Assembly: GCA_002335605.1 (NCBI GenBank)
Contig: BEDY01000014.1
Location: 209,119 to 273,118, forward strand
From: Prillingera fragicola
Lineage: Eukaryota > Basidiomycota > Tremellomycetes > Trichosporonales > Trichosporonaceae
DNA length: 64,000 nucleotides
Reading direction: 5' to 3'
Within the stretch, counting starts at the first letter, position 1; each line of letters begins with the position of its first letter. The notes beneath the pieces were generated by a model. That model made no database searches. It was not told the DNA's origin and saw only the letters and a list, made by a program, of their open reading frames with translations. Positions 1-11,686 of this stretch are shown here, one piece after another. Position numbers and translations under genes: made by a program.

Positions 1-237
1 TCGGCGTGCAATAATAATTCTTAATCGTCTCACATTTCAGTATCCTGCACTGAGCTGGGCCGAGGTCTCTTACTCATACTTAACACACGTCTGGTTTGCT
101 CCGACGCGCTGCTTGCCCAGCTCCTCATCACCTCATCTCCCACCTCTATTTCAGCTGCCATTGGCCGATCAATCTAGCCCGTCGCACTTCCAAAGCAAGC
201 GCCTCACGACACCAACCTTGTCTCTGCACACTTGCCC
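1..237. other. Upstream region of the MFS transporter gene
   Basis: Left edge of the window and 5' flank of the transporter that starts at 238. I see no coding region supported on either strand. It probably holds the promoter and 5' UTR of the transporter. Confidence 0.5.
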
Positions 238-2203
238 ATGGCCACCCCACTCCAGCCAGGAGCACCAGCCTCGCTCCAGCCCAGCATGACCGAAACAGTG
301 TCGGTTCCCTCTGCTCGCTCGTCCCAGTCTGCACTCCACGGGACGAGCGACAAGGGTAGTCTCAAAAACAACCCCAGTGGCAAAGCGGCAGAGAATCTCG
401 GCGAGGCACCGCTACAGCTGTCACGATTCCGCTTCTGGGCCATTACATGTTCGCTCATGTTGAGCATTTTCCTGTTCGCTCTCGACCAGCTCATTATCGC
501 GACGGCCATTCCCAAGATCACTGCGCGCTTCAACTCGCTCACCCAGTTGCCCTGGCTCGCGTCGGGATTTTTGTGAGTAACCCATTGTTTGTGTAGATCC
601 ACTGATAATTGACACTGACGCTGACTCTACCAGCCTCCCCCTGTTTGGCCTCAACCTGATCTTTTCGCAATGGAACCAGATCTTCCCCTCCAAGCATGTC
701 ATCTTATTCGCCGTCTTTGTCTTTGAGCTCGGTTCCCTCATCTGCGGCGTCGCTCCCAGCATGGACGTTCTCATTCTTGGTCGCGCCATTGCCGGCGCCG
801 GTGCTGCCGGAATCTTCTCGGGCGGCATGATCATTGTCGCTGAAATTACGCCCCTCCACCAGCGTGCCCAGTTCATGGCCCTCTTTGGCATTTGCTTTGC
901 TCTGGCCTCGATTCTGGGCCCTCTCGTTGGCGGCGCTTTCAGCGACCACGTCTCGTGGCGCTGGTGCTTCTACATCAGTGAGTGCTGCGTCGTGCGAAAG
1001 GAAATTCAAGCTAACACCTCAGACCTCCCTATCGGTGGCATCGCACTCTTGCTTCTTACCCTCTTCATGCCCAGCTCGGCTCCTCTGGGCCAGAGGAACA
1101 CTTACAAGGGCTATTCGAAGAAGATGCTGTGGCAGGTGCTCCACTGTGACTACGTCGGCGCAGCCATCGCCATGGGCTGGGCTGTCTCCCTCATCCTCGC
1201 CCTCCAGTGGGGTGGCGTCGAGAAGCGCTGGAACGATGGCTCAGTCATTGCCACTCTGGTCCTCACTGGCGTCCTTCCCTTTGTCTTTTATGGCTGGACC
1301 AAGTGGCTCGGCCCTGAGCGCGCCATGTTCAAGCTCCACCTCTTCAAGCGCCGCACCATCTGGGGCGCGTCTATGGTTCTCTTCTGGATGTTTGCAGCGT
1401 TCATGCTCGACGTCTACTACCTCTCCATCGCCCTGCAGGCCGCCTACGGCTTCTCGGCCACCGACGCCGGCGTCCGTCTCCTGCCCCTCATCATGGTCCA
1501 GATTGTCGTCCTCATCGCCTCGTCGCGCGTCATCCCCATCCTCGGCCGCTTCAAGTGGATCATCTTTGCGGGACCTTTGCTAATTGCCCTCGCGTCGGGC
1601 CTCCTCTACTCTGTCAAGTACGGCACGTCGCTCGCACACCTCTACGGCTACATGGTCATCCTCGGTGTCGGCATTGGCATGTCGCTGCAGAACTCGATGC
1701 TCGCCGTGCAGTTTGAAGTCCGCAAGACTCCCCAATTCATCGCCCTGTCCACAGGTATCGCCACCTTTGTGGGCTTTGCAGGCCGTATCGTCGGCATCTC
1801 GCTCGCAACGAGCGTCTTCCAGAACATGATTGTAAAGAATCTCCACAAATACGCGCCCCAACTCCCGGAGCAACTCATGAAATCGGTCGTCAACGACGCC
1901 AGCGCCGTCTGGACCACCGTCCCTATTGAGCTGCGCGAGCCCGTCCTCCGCGCATACACCGAGACGCTCCGCCCGGTCTACCTCATCGGCGTGCCGATGG
2001 GCATTCTCGGCAGTCTTTGTGCTCTCGCGATCAAAAACTCCAAAATGCCCACCAAGGCTGAGGAGGAGGCGCGTATTGCGGCCATGCGCGAGCGCGACGC
2101 CCTGGCTGCTGCTGGTGAGAAGCCCACGGGGGTTGATGTTGAGGGTGCGCCCAAGACCGCAGAGGTTGGAGCCGAGTCGGTCCAGCCAGTGGACAAGGTT
2201 TAG
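238..2203 (+). CDS. MFS transporter, DHA2 (14-TM drug:H+ antiporter) type
   Basis: Predicted plasma-membrane exporter of 619 residues in three exons (238-572, 634-977, 1023-2203). ATG 238 is the first in-frame methionine after the leader. A polar N-terminal tail of about 60 residues precedes the first membrane span, which contains LDQLIIATAIPKI. The RAIAGAGAAGIFSGG stretch is motif C of drug:H+ antiporters, and FYINLPIGG, formed across the second splice junction, is typical of DHA2 proteins such as fungal toxin and drug efflux pumps. About 14 hydrophobic segments are visible, followed by a charged cytoplasmic tail. The substrate cannot be told from sequence. No biosynthetic genes flank it, so a tie to a secondary-metabolite cluster is not supported. 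Confidence 0.9.
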
Positions 2204-2505
2204 CGGGGGCGAGGGATTATGAGCTCTGACATATAGAAGTTACATGGTTTATATAATGTTAATAGATCTGGTCTGCAATGTACCAATCTCTCCGCCTTGA
2301 CCTAGCCGAGCGACGAGGATCAGGCAATGACAGGAGAGCACCCCTTGCCAAAGATGAGATGGTTAATGCCGCAGTTAGTAAGACACTGGATACAATCACG
2401 TGAGATCCCACATCATAGCGAACCACCTCCTCCCACCACGCTCACAACCCATCCCACCCAGCAGCACTCATACATACAACGTTGCAGTCCTCGAACACAG
2501 CAAGG
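2204..2505. other. Intergenic, convergent 3' flanks
   Basis: About 300 bp between the end of the MFS gene and the end of a possible minus-strand gene. An AT-rich stretch around 2245-2265 (tatataatgttaat) could serve 3' end formation of the MFS gene. No other feature is visible. Confidence 0.4.
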
Positions 2506-2901
2506 CTATGCAGCCTGCCCCCCCTCGCGCCTAAGCTTGTCCTCCTCCATATGCTGCGCGAGCACGGCCTCGGCATTGACTTCGGTCTCGGGCAGGCTGT
2601 CGGCGCGGCGGGGCACGCTGCGCCATTCGTCCTGGGACGGGTCGAGTGAGTCGAGGGGGACTTTGGGCTCCGAGTGCTGCGGCGGGGGTTGCTGCGAGAA
2701 GAGGGCGGAGGGGGGTGGGAGCGGGGTGGAGGGGGACTGGGGTGTTAGTGCTGTCGCTGCGGGGAGGGCTGGGGTAGTGGAGGTTGGCTGGATGACGGGA
2801 GACGAGTTGGGGGAACGGTCGGTGGATGTCTCATTGGGAATGCCGGATCGGCGACGGGATCGGCAGCTCACCTTGGGAGGATTGGCGGTGGCAGCGTCCA
2901 T
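2506..2901 (-). CDS. Hypothetical small proline/serine-rich protein
   Basis: Open frame of 131 codons on the minus strand from ATG 2901. I do not recognise a family. The N-terminal half is Pro/Ser/Thr-rich and probably disordered; the C-terminal part (SLPETEVNAEAVLAQHMEEDK) is acidic and looks helical, the more gene-like part. A donor-like GTGAGC lies directly after codon 10, so the first 84 nt or so of the frame could be an intron with an acceptor near the codons for VIQ. The exact model is therefore uncertain. A plus-strand frame over the same DNA is longer but has repetitive Arg/Gly composition typical of a shadow frame. Confidence 0.4.
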   Translation of the reverse strand: MDAATANPPKVSCRSRRRSGIPNETSTDRSPNSSPVIQPTSTTPALPAATALTPQSPSTPLPPPSALFSQQPPPQHSEPKVPLDSLDPSQDEWRSVPRRADSLPETEVNAEAVLAQHMEEDKLRREGGQAA

Positions 2902-3530
2902 CCTGGCTGACGAGATGATGATGAGTACAAGGGGTCGCGAGCGCGAGAGTGAGAGACGGAGAGGATGCGACAGTGATGTACGGTTGTATGTTTCAACAGG
3001 TAGAGCCAGGCTGGGGGGTCACATGCATACGACGACGCACGTTGCAACAATGTGGCATTGGTGGAGGTGGTGGTGACGACATGCCGAGCCGGTTCAGCCG
3101 GTTTGTGGTTCCGGACCTGCCTCTGATGAGGTGCTTGCACTCGAGATCCTCGCTCCCTCTCCTGCACGGTCTTCTGCTCTAGCTGTTACTAGCACACGCA
3201 TTCAAGACCAGAAGATGTAATTAGATGCAGCAGCGTCTGTCTCACAGGTGCATCGGTTGGCCGTACTGATAACAGTGATAATACGCGATAAAGCCGGACT
3301 GTGCGACTGCTCGGCAACCAACGTCGCGGCCCTCAAAACACACTACGACCTCGCGAACGCCGGTCCATTCCCATGTCCATTTCTTTGTGTAGTTGTAAAA
3401 CGCATCTGCGGGTCATGTGCACCCACTTCCCCCATCATAGAATGTATCTCATAGACCAAGCCGTATGACGGACGCTCGATTTAGTCGACAACCAACGGCA
3501 CATGACCATGGCCACACTGTCATCTGCCGC
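2902..3530. other. Intergenic region with no recognised feature
   Basis: About 630 bp between the putative start of the small minus-strand gene and the stop of the DUF2804 gene. It contains G-rich and purine-rich stretches such as gtggaggtggtggtgacgac near 3061 but no supported gene, repeat or RNA. Confidence 0.4.
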
Positions 3531-4565
3531 CTACCACTTGCGCCACACGTCCTCGGCAAACCCGACGAGGTTGTCAAATGTGACCTTTTCCCCGTCGCGC
3601 TCAAAGCTGCCCTTCCAGTGTCCAAAGCACTGGTCAGTCTTGCTCGCGATAAAGCCGGCGTCGAGTTCCGACTGCTTGTTGTAGAACGGCGTAAGGACCG
3701 CACTCAGGCCTCCACCCTTGACGCTCCACGGACCCATGTAGTTTTTCGTGTCGTAGGTCCACTTGAGCTGGCCAATCTTGTACAGCTTGGTGCCGATCAA
3801 GAACGCATTTTCGGTACTCCCCGTGCCGTCGGTCCACTTGTCACCGACCTGGAGCCCGACGACACGCCCGTCGGTCGCGCGGCCACTGCCCGCTCCCCAG
3901 TTCCAAGATGTCTCTGGGGGCCACCGTCCGCGTCCGTGGTCGAGGATCGCCCACGCCTCGCCCTTTCCGCCCTTGCCGTCGTCGGTGATATCGTACTGCT
4001 GCCCACCGACAGTCAGGCTCCCGGAAGCAGGCCGAGACACGTCCTTGACAGTGTACTGGAACACGTCGTCGCTCCAGGGGACGACAACAGCGAGCCGCTC
4101 GTGTCCTGCTGGGCGGGCTGCGACGAGGTCAAACTCGGCACCGGGGATCCAAGCACGCAGCCTCGTCCCGCCCTCGATCTGGTCGATATCGATCCTCACG
4201 TCGCCCAGCGCGCCGCGCGCGGGTCCGTCTTCGACGTTCGCAGGGAGGATCGCGCCCTCCAGCCCCTCCTCTCCCATCGCACCGCCACTGCCAGAGCACA
4301 CCTTACCGGTGGCCCGCTCAAACACCCACACCTCGTGTGACGAGAGATAGTCGATCGAGGACACGGTGAGGGCGATAATGTGCTGCGGGGTGAGGAAGCA
4401 CCAGTACTCCCAGCGCTTGTTTCGTCCTGCGCCCGGTGCATCTGGCTTGATGCCCGAGGTGTCGACAATGGGCTGGCGTGCCCAGCCGTGGGCCGCGCGG
4501 TTGAGGCGACCTTCCGGGGTGCAGAGTTGGACCGGTGTTGTGAGCTCTTTCTCGACGAGGGTCAT
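3531..4565 (-). CDS. DUF2804 family protein
   Basis: Single-exon protein of 344 residues starting at ATG 4565. The N-terminus fits DUF2804: TPVQLCTPEGRLNRAAHGWAR followed by RNKRWEYWCF matches the pattern of a leaving LC..G.LN..A.GW.R.P element and a K/R-W-E-Y/W motif. The rest holds many Trp/Gly-rich beta strands (WAILDHGRGRWP, WNWGAGSGR, GPWSVKGGGLSAVLTPFY), as in lipocalin-like or carotenoid-synthase-type beta barrels to which DUF2804 is distantly related. No signal peptide is seen. The biochemical role is unknown. It is divergent from the RRP17 gene, sharing a 337-bp promoter. Confidence 0.8.
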   Translation of the reverse strand: MTLVEKELTTPVQLCTPEGRLNRAAHGWARQPIVDTSGIKPDAPGAGRNKRWEYWCFLTPQHIIALTVSSIDYLSSHEVWVFERATGKVCSGSGGAMGEEGLEGAILPANVEDGPARGALGDVRIDIDQIEGGTRLRAWIPGAEFDLVAARPAGHERLAVVVPWSDDVFQYTVKDVSRPASGSLTVGGQQYDITDDGKGGKGEAWAILDHGRGRWPPETSWNWGAGSGRATDGRVVGLQVGDKWTDGTGSTENAFLIGTKLYKIGQLKWTYDTKNYMGPWSVKGGGLSAVLTPFYNKQSELDAGFIASKTDQCFGHWKGSFERDGEKVTFDNLVGFAEDVWRKW

Positions 4566-4902
4566 TGTGAGAGATGTGAGAGATGATGAGGAAGTGAGAA
4601 AGAGTAAAAACCTTCTCGATGCTGCAGGTTCTTGTAGTAAGCGGCGCAGTAGTCTTCTTCCCGGGTGATGACATGGGGCAGAACAACTCGTCAACAGATG
4701 GTGGGCATGGGTATCGGACGCAGCCGATACGCGGGGCCCTTCCGTAGATATCTCCGAGGATCATCCGTATTTTCTTTTTGTCATTTTTGTAATTAATCCC
4801 AGTTGCCACCCAAGAGTTTCAATTCCACCACAGTGGAGGTCGACCTGCAACCAACAACGCAGCTTGCTCGCTCTCCCGCACTCATCACAGCCCAAGCAAA
4901 TC
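4566..4902. promoter_or_regulatory. Divergent promoter, DUF2804 / RRP17
   Basis: A 337-bp spacer between two divergent start codons. It contains a T-rich tract on the plus strand near 4767-4792, typical of nucleosome-poor fungal promoters. It also holds a GATGAG hexamer (4585-4590), the core of the yeast PAC element linked to ribosome-biogenesis genes. Whether PAC works in this lineage is inference. Confidence 0.4.
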
Positions 4903-5865
4903 ATGAGCGGCAAGCGTTCCAACGTCGAGCTCCTCACACAGGGCGCGGACTACATCCGCCGCGCCAAAAAGGCTCGTCAGGACCAGGTCGACGAGATCAA
5001 GTTTGACGACACTGCTCGTCGGTGAGTGCGACGGCTGGCTTGTGCCTGCTCCTGGGTATCCACGAGGCTGCTCTTCTCTCAATGGAACTCTTGCTAATGA
5101 CTCAGCGAGTGGCTCACTGGATTTTCGAAGCGTAAAAAGGCAAAGGTTGAGGAACGCCGTGCACGCGCAAAGAAGCGTGACCACGAGGCCCACCTCGAGG
5201 AGCGTCGCAAGGCGCGCGCCGAGCTGCGTGAGAAGGCAAAGCAGAATGTCATCGATGTGCGCCGTGCCATGGGTCTGCCTGATGGGGAGGAGGGTGAGTT
5301 GGGAAGGTAGTAGCTGTTTGGCAGCTCGTCTATATGTGCGCGTGTGAGAGGTCTGACAATTTCAGCTGGATCGGATGACGAGTCGGACGAGGGCCCCGTC
5401 GAGATCGAAGCCGAGTACTCTGACGACGAACAGCTCGCGACCGTCACCGTCACCGAGGACTTTGACCCTGCATCTGCAGCCGGCGAGACAGTATACATCG
5501 ACAGCGACGCCGAGCAGGAGGACGAGGACGAGGGTGCCAACGCCGCTGTGCCTCTCATGATCGCGTCGTCGCGCCGTGCCGAGCAGCGTGCCAAGAGCGC
5601 AAAGAAGAAGGCCGACGAGGAGAAGCAGCGCAAAAAGGACAAAAAGAAGGCCGTCAGCATGGAGACGCCTGCCGAGCGCAAAAAGGGCAAGGAGCTCGAC
5701 GCGCGCAAGCGGGACAAGAAGTACCAGAAGATGAAGGAGCGCGGGGAGATCCCCGAGCGTCGGAGCAGCAGCAGCAGGGGTGGCCGCGGTGGCCGTGGAG
5801 GAGGAAGGGGTGGTGGAAGGGGTGGAAGGGGCGGCGGAAAGTCGGGAGGTAAGGGACGCAAGTAG
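4903..5865 (+). CDS. RRP17: Ribosome-biogenesis factor, RRP17/NOL12 family
   Basis: Nucleolar protein of 268 residues in three exons (4903-5021, 5106-5293, 5366-5865). The diagnostic block is IKFDDTARREWLTGFSKRKK followed by an extremely basic Arg/Lys/Glu helix, as in yeast Rrp17 and human NOL12, which take part in 5' end processing of large-subunit rRNA. The first splice junction falls inside this block and restores it. An acidic middle follows, then a lysine-rich helix and a C-terminal RG-rich tail (about residues 245-268, GGRGGRGGGRGG type), a likely substrate of arginine methyltransferase. Its stop lies only 52 bp from the stop of the convergent permease gene. Confidence 0.88.
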
Positions 5866-5917
5866 AGTGGGCGGCGATACATAGACACCAACAATGTTGT
5901 GCATTACACTTCCATGA

Positions 5918-7994
5918 TTACCTAGTGGACATCTCGTGGCTCTCTAGCATGCCTCTCCTCTCCTCGGGGTTGTCACCCGGTGACGCTGGTGGCGCAGCAA
6001 AGCGCTGCATCATAGAGCCCAGCCGTCCAGGCAGAACGAAGGAGAGGTCGGTTGCAAACGACTGCCAGGCGCTCCGCAGCGTCGCCTTGACACCGCTCTC
6101 CTCTTCTCCGTCGAGGCGTGCGTACGCCTTCCCAGCCTGCTTGGCGCGCGACTGCGAGGTGAGATAGTACATTGGCACACCAGCACTCATGAACGCTGCT
6201 GTCAGCTGGCTGTCGTTGCTGTTCACTTACCAAACGCTGCCAGGGCCTGCCACGGTGCCGCAAAGATGGGCATGAGGAGCAGAAACATTGCAACGAGACA
6301 GAAGACCACTGGCGTCACGATCCAGGCCCGGTATGGACGGTCTAGATGGGGCTCCTTGACACGCAACAATAGCAGACCGAGAACAGTCACGAGATACCAT
6401 GTCCAGGAGGTCACAGAGAAAAAGTTGACCAGTTCTGGGACGTCAGCTGCCGCCTCCATTAGCGCGCTTACTCCTGAATCCTCCTCCAAACAGAATATAG
6501 AATACTGTAATGCCAGCTTGCAGCGCCATGGCGTTGTCTGGCGTACGGCGATGGGGATTGAGACGACCAAAGACCGAGGGCAGAAAGTGATCGCGGGCCG
6601 CAGCGTAAATGAGGCGAGCGGCTGGACCTGTTAGCAATGATCTCCTCGATGAAGGTTACGCACTCGTATAGAAGCCAGTGTTTAACGCTCCAAAGCAGCT
6701 AATCGCCACAAGTGTGCTGAACACGACCGCACCAAAGCGGCCAATCGTGACACGTCCAAAGTCGAGCGCCACAGTGTTCGACGAAGCGACAACGTCTTTG
6801 TCGAGCACAACAAAGTAGGAAAAGTTGGCAAAGAGAAACAGAATGACCACGATTGTCATGCTTGAGTGGAGCGCGCGCGGAAGATCACGATTTGGGTTCT
6901 TCATCTCGCCGGCGACAAAGCTGCACTGATCCCAGCCGTCAAACGCCCACAGGCCCGAGTAGAGCGCGATGGCGTAGTCGCTCGGGCGGCTTGATGAGCC
7001 GGCAAACATGCTCCCCTTCTCGAACGCCGGACCAGCACCGTGCCGAGCAAGGTAGATCATGCCAAGGACTGCGACGAAGATGAGGGCGCCAATCTTGATC
7101 GTGGTGAGCACGACAGCCGAGTGAGTTCCGGCCTTGGGAGAAATGACGTTAAGGCCTGAGATAGCCGCAATCGCTATGACTGCGGTGATCTTGAACGTCC
7201 ATTCTGGCACATTGTCCTCTGCGCTACCGGTGACGGCATGATGGATCATACGGTTGATGTACTCGCTGCTGGTCAGCACAGGGCGGTAAGGTAGGACTTG
7301 CCCAAAGATGAGAGCGATAATGGCTGAACTGCCCGGCTTGAGGGCCGTCACGGCCGACCATGTGAACAGATACGAAGTCATGGGCCCAAACTATCGTCAG
7401 CTGCAGGCCCAGAACTAGAACCCACCGAGTATGCGAGATATGCCTGCGCACCGCCACTCAATGGGATCGCACATCCGAGCTCAGCGAAGGAACTGATCGT
7501 CAGTCAGATCCAAGACCACAGCTCACCTAGCCCCTGTCCAGGCCAAGAGTCCACTAATGAGCCATACCGACAGACTCGCTCCGACACTCCCAACGGACGC
7601 CACGACAACACCCGGCGACGAGAAGATTCCCGATCCAACCTGCATGCCAACGACGAGTGCCATGCCTGTTCGTCAGCTCTGATTTCGACGGTCACATACC
7701 ATGCAGCAGTCCCACATGTTTGTGCTCCACATGAGGATCGTTTCCCTCTCCAGCCTCGGCGTCCGCGCTCAGTGACAATGGCAGCAGCGCGTGCTCAAAC
7801 TCAAACCCGCCCATGCTGGTCAATGAGTTGGACCTACCCCGTGCGCCAAGTGGCTCGGCGGCACTGGTGGGGCCTAGCTCTAGCTCGAGAGCCCGCAGGG
7901 TCTGCTCGGGTGATCGGCCATCGCTTGAAGACGGAGACAGGACGCGCGAGTTTGGCGATGACAAGTCGTCCGAGTTGGCTGATCTCGGCGACAT
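5918..7994 (-). CDS. Amino-acid permease, LAT/APC superfamily
   Basis: Plasma-membrane amino-acid transporter, about 619 residues, seven exons (7994-7700, 7665-7527, 7492-7426, 7390-6664, 6621-6472, 6434-6231, 6195-5918). A polar N-tail of about 95 residues precedes TM1, GMALVVGMQVGSGIFSSPG, the helix-breaking substrate motif of APC carriers. Further landmarks are SSFAELGCAIPLSGGAQAYL, LWAFDGWDQCSFVAGEMKNP and ARLIYAAARDHFLPSVF; twelve spans are expected. Exon 4 can end at GTGCGT (6663), giving a 42-nt intron. The last acceptor is a CAG-CAG pair, so a 620-residue form differing by one Ala is possible. The family fits L-type or methionine-type permeases; substrate is not decided by sequence. 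It diverges from RFC5. Confidence 0.88.
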
Positions 7995-8468
7995 CACAGG
8001 AGGGTGGAGGTGGATTGGGGTAGGGGTTGAGGGAATGTGGGGATGGGATCCGGATGCCGTCTATGCAAGCATGGCACTGCGCGCGAGAATGTCTGCGACG
8101 GGGACGAGGTAGAGGTAGAGAAGCAGGAAAGATAAGAGTAAATGTGCGGATGGACAAGTGAGGATCGTGGAGGTGGGAGAGGGACAGCACGGGTGCTGGC
8201 TTCAACATGGAATCCCAGGCACGGCGCGTGGTCAAAGTAGGACGCGTCGAGATCATGAGCGAGACTGTTGACTGTTGTTCTTTGACCTCTTTCTGTTCGT
8301 TTATTCCACCCCAACAGCAACTCTACCTTGCTCATACTGCTCCTCAGGATCGAATAAGAGCATTGAATCGCCTGCAGCCAAACACCGCCTCGTCCTTTCA
8401 GCTCATCATCACCGCGTTGCTGCCGGTTGACTCACCTCGCAACTTTCAGCTCCATAACCCTTCTCACC
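7995..8468. promoter_or_regulatory. Divergent promoter, permease / RFC5
   Basis: A 474-bp spacer between two divergent starts. It should hold both promoters and 5' UTRs. I see no TATA box or recognised regulator site in it. Confidence 0.35.
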
Positions 8469-9774
8469 ATGTCCCTCTGGGTCGACAAGGTAAGTCCATG
8501 CATCAGAGTTTTTAAAAACACACAGCTGAAACTTGCAGTATCGCCCACGCTCGCTGGATGACCTCCACTACCACTCGGAGCTGTCAGACCGTCTGCGATC
8601 ACTCGTGAGCTCTTGCGCCCCTTGACAGAACTAACTCGGCAGGCTGCCTCGGGCGACTTTCCGCATATCCTCTTCTATGGACCCTCAGGTGCTGGAAAGA
8701 AGGTATACTCAATGACATGCTCGGCATGCTGACGACGTAGACCCGCATCATGGCAACCCTGCGTGAGCTGTATGGACCTGGAGTCGAGAAGGTATGCCGC
8801 CAACCGGAGCAGATTACTGACGCCGCAGCTCCGTATCGACCAGCGCGTGTTTGTGACCCCTTCCAACCGCAAGCTCGATGTCAACGTCGTCCAGTCCAAC
8901 TATCACATCGAGCTCACGCCCTCGGACGTCGGAATGTACGACCGTGTTGTCATCCAGGATATTTTGAAGGAGATTGCGCAGACGCAGCAGGTGGATCTTA
9001 ACGCCAAGCAGAAGTTCAAGGGTGAGTCATGCACTGCAAGCCTGTGCTGACGGGCAGTGGTTATCATCAACGAGGCTGACTCGCTCACGCGCGACGCGCA
9101 AGCCGCCCTCCGTCGTACAATGGAAAAGTACATGACCAACATGCGTCTCATCATGTGTGCCTCCAGCACAAGCAAGATTATTGCGCCCATTCGCAGTCGT
9201 TGCCTGCTCGTCCGCGTCGCCGCACCAACCGACGAGGAAATGACCAGCGTCCTGACCCACGTCGCGAAGAAGGAGCGCTTCCACCTGCCCACCGAGGCCG
9301 CCGAGTCAATCATCGCCGCAGCAGACGGAAACCTCCGCAAGGCGCTGCTCGTGTTCGAGGCCATGAAGATGCAGAACCCGGACATGAACGGCAGCATCGA
9401 CGTGGCCCGTCCCGACTGGGAGGTCTACTGCGCCAAGGTCGCTGCCAGCATCCTGCAGGAGCAGAGCCCGCAGCGCTTGCTCGAGATTCGTGGAAAGATT
9501 TACGAGCTGTTGAGCCACTGTATTCCACCAGCGGTAGTTCTCAAGGTGGGCCTGCGGGTGACTGGGCTAAGCTGACGGACAGACGGTCGCCGAGCGCATG
9601 GTGGACAGTGTCGACGATGTGCTCAAGCCCCAGATCGTGCACTGGGCAGCACACTACGAGCTTCGTATGAGGCAGGGAAGCAAGAAGATCTTTCACATCG
9701 AGGCCTTTATCGCAAAAGTCATGAGTGTGTACAAGAACTACAGCATGATGGGTATGGTCGACGACTTTGAGTAG
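8469..9774 (+). CDS. RFC5: Replication factor C subunit 5 (human RFC3 type), clamp loader
   Basis: AAA+ subunit of the RFC clamp loader, which loads PCNA at primer-template junctions in the nucleus. The joined product is 356 residues, the same length as human RFC3, from seven exons (8469-8489, 8539-8604, 8643-8702, 8741-8791, 8829-9021, 9058-9545, 9583-9774). The start MSLWVDKYRPRSLDDL is the family signature. Walker A is GPSGAGKKT; Walker B is the NEAD variant (VVIINEADSL) usual for this subunit; the sensor/arginine-finger region is SSTSKIIAPIRSRCL. Exon 1 is only 21 nt. The C-terminal collar domain ends at MVDDFE. Confidence 0.96.
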
Positions 9775-10128
9775 GTGCCAGGTGGCGCGTAGGAGGATCG
9801 GCGTGATCGGCGAGGGTGTAGTCGGGTGTGATTAGTCGAGCAGGCGTCAGTAGCAGCGCGATGCATGTACTGTATACAGTTCAGGTGCTCCCCAGTACGT
9901 TAGCTAGTTGTCACAGGCAAGCATAACAGTGCAAGGCCTGGACACAAGTGCTGAAGTGAGAGACCGTGGTGCGGCGACCATTCAATGACTCGACAACATC
10001 TGCACGTGCTCTAGATAGATCACTCTACGGCTGCTCTGCACGGCGGTTTGCAGTAGTATGCATAGGTGCAGAGCCACATATGACAAGCCTCTGCAGAGGT
10101 CTCTAATATCTACATCTCCTCATCGTCT
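9775..10128. other. Intergenic, convergent 3' flanks of RFC5 and PHO13
   Basis: About 350 bp between two converging genes. It is expected to hold both 3' UTRs. A GCACGTGC palindrome lies near 10000, without clear meaning in this setting. Confidence 0.35.
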
Positions 10129-11464
10129 CTATTTCTTGGCAAGCACAGCAAGGTCTCCCAAGCTGTTCATCACAAACTTGGGCACCACATCGCTAGGGTG
10201 GTCGCCGTACACCTGCTCCTTGGCCGTCACACCGCCCAGCACGAGGAGAGAGCGCACACCGTTGTTGTTCGCAAACGCGATGTCTGTTGCCAAGTTGTCG
10301 CCCACCATGAGCGCGCGTTTGGGGTCGAAATGGTGCTCGGCGATGATGGCGTCCATCATGGGGGCGTTGGGCTTGCCGATAACCGTGGGCTCGCGCTTTC
10401 CGTGAAGCGCGAATACGAGAGGCGCCGAAAGCGAGCCAGAGCCTGCGGAATCAGCACATGACAACGGGGAGGGAGTAGAGGCCCAGCAGGAGGGCCAGCA
10501 GGAGGTACAGCGAGGGGGAGGATAACAAGAGTGAGGAAAGTGGACTTACCGGGGTAGAATGTGCCGTGGGTGGGGAAGACACGATCCTGGTTGGTGAGCA
10601 GGAAGTGGCAGTTGGGGTCGTCGCGCAGGTAGGTGAACGCCTTGCCGAGCTTGAGGTAGTCTGAGCAGGTTAGAATGTATTCATGATCAAGAAGGAGGAG
10701 GAAATGAGCAACCCTCCGAGACACTCACTGATGCCCGAGTCAAAGCCACACAGGACAGCACCAATAGTAGGGTCGGCAGTGAAGTGGCTCCAGTCCATGC
10801 TGGGGATGAACTTGCGGTCCTCGGGGTCCTGTAGAGTCAGCCGGCGTCCGATTTGAGTTGCGCCACCAGGTTACTAACCGTGCCACCACAGTGCTTGATG
10901 CCCACGGCGTCGAGCTCGTCCTCGAGACCCTTCTCGCCGAGAACGTAAACACGCTTATCCTCGGGGAAGTTGAGGACCTTCTTCATGTAGACGGCCGAGG
11001 CGTAAGCCGAGCCGAAGAGCTCCGACTGAGGAGTTAGCCAATGCAATGGGACAGGGCGTAGCGGCGACGTGCTCCACCAGCTTGACAACTTTGCAGCTTG
11101 ATACCAGGTGCGCGGCAACATAAAGCACCCCGTGTCACCCATGAATCAGTTACGCACCTCGTGAGCCTCAATGCCGAGCTTGTCAAAGGTCCCCTTGAGG
11201 ATCTTGCGCGACTTGGTGGCGTTGTTGGTGACAAAGATAATCTTCTTGCCTGCGCTCGCGTGAGCTCGCTACCCAGCTGACCAAGTTCCTCGTGTCCTAC
11301 TCACCAGCGTCACGGATCATCTGAAGGACGGTCTTGACCCCGGGGACAACTTCGGGGCCGTGGTAGATGACACCGTCGCAGTCGAAGAGGAACGTGTCGA
11401 CGCTGTCAAAGAGCTCCTTGAGCTGCTCGGGCTTGTCGAGGAAAGGAGGGAGAGAGGCAGTCAT
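10129..11464 (-). CDS. PHO13: PHO13-type 4-nitrophenylphosphatase / phosphoglycolate phosphatase (HAD family)
   Basis: Cytosolic HAD-superfamily phosphatase of 307 residues, six exons (11464-11305, 11249-11158, 11025-10879, 10828-10729, 10660-10550, 10442-10129). Motif I is FLFDCDGVIYHG with nucleophile Asp28 and Asp30; motif II is IIFVTNNATKS; motif IV is MVGDNLATDIAFANN near the C-terminus. The lengths and motif order match yeast Pho13 and mammalian PGP, which detoxify phosphoglycolate and other glycolytic side products. The protein family is clear; the physiological substrate is inferred. The gene diverges from EAF6 with 222 bp between the start codons. Confidence 0.93.
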
Positions 11465-11686
11465 TGCGGGAGGATGTTTTTTTTTCAGTAAGAGTGAGAG
11501 TAACAAGCCGACAGTAGCTGATGAGCAATAGGACAAGAGTAAAAGCAGCTGGGCGGTGATAAGATCTTTGAGCAACCCCAAAGTGTCCGGCATCGGCTGT
11601 GCCTGGCTCCAACCCACCGCAGTATAATCTCCGGCCCGGGATCCCGATCGCACGCGACTTCTCTCCATCCACCATCCACGTCCACC

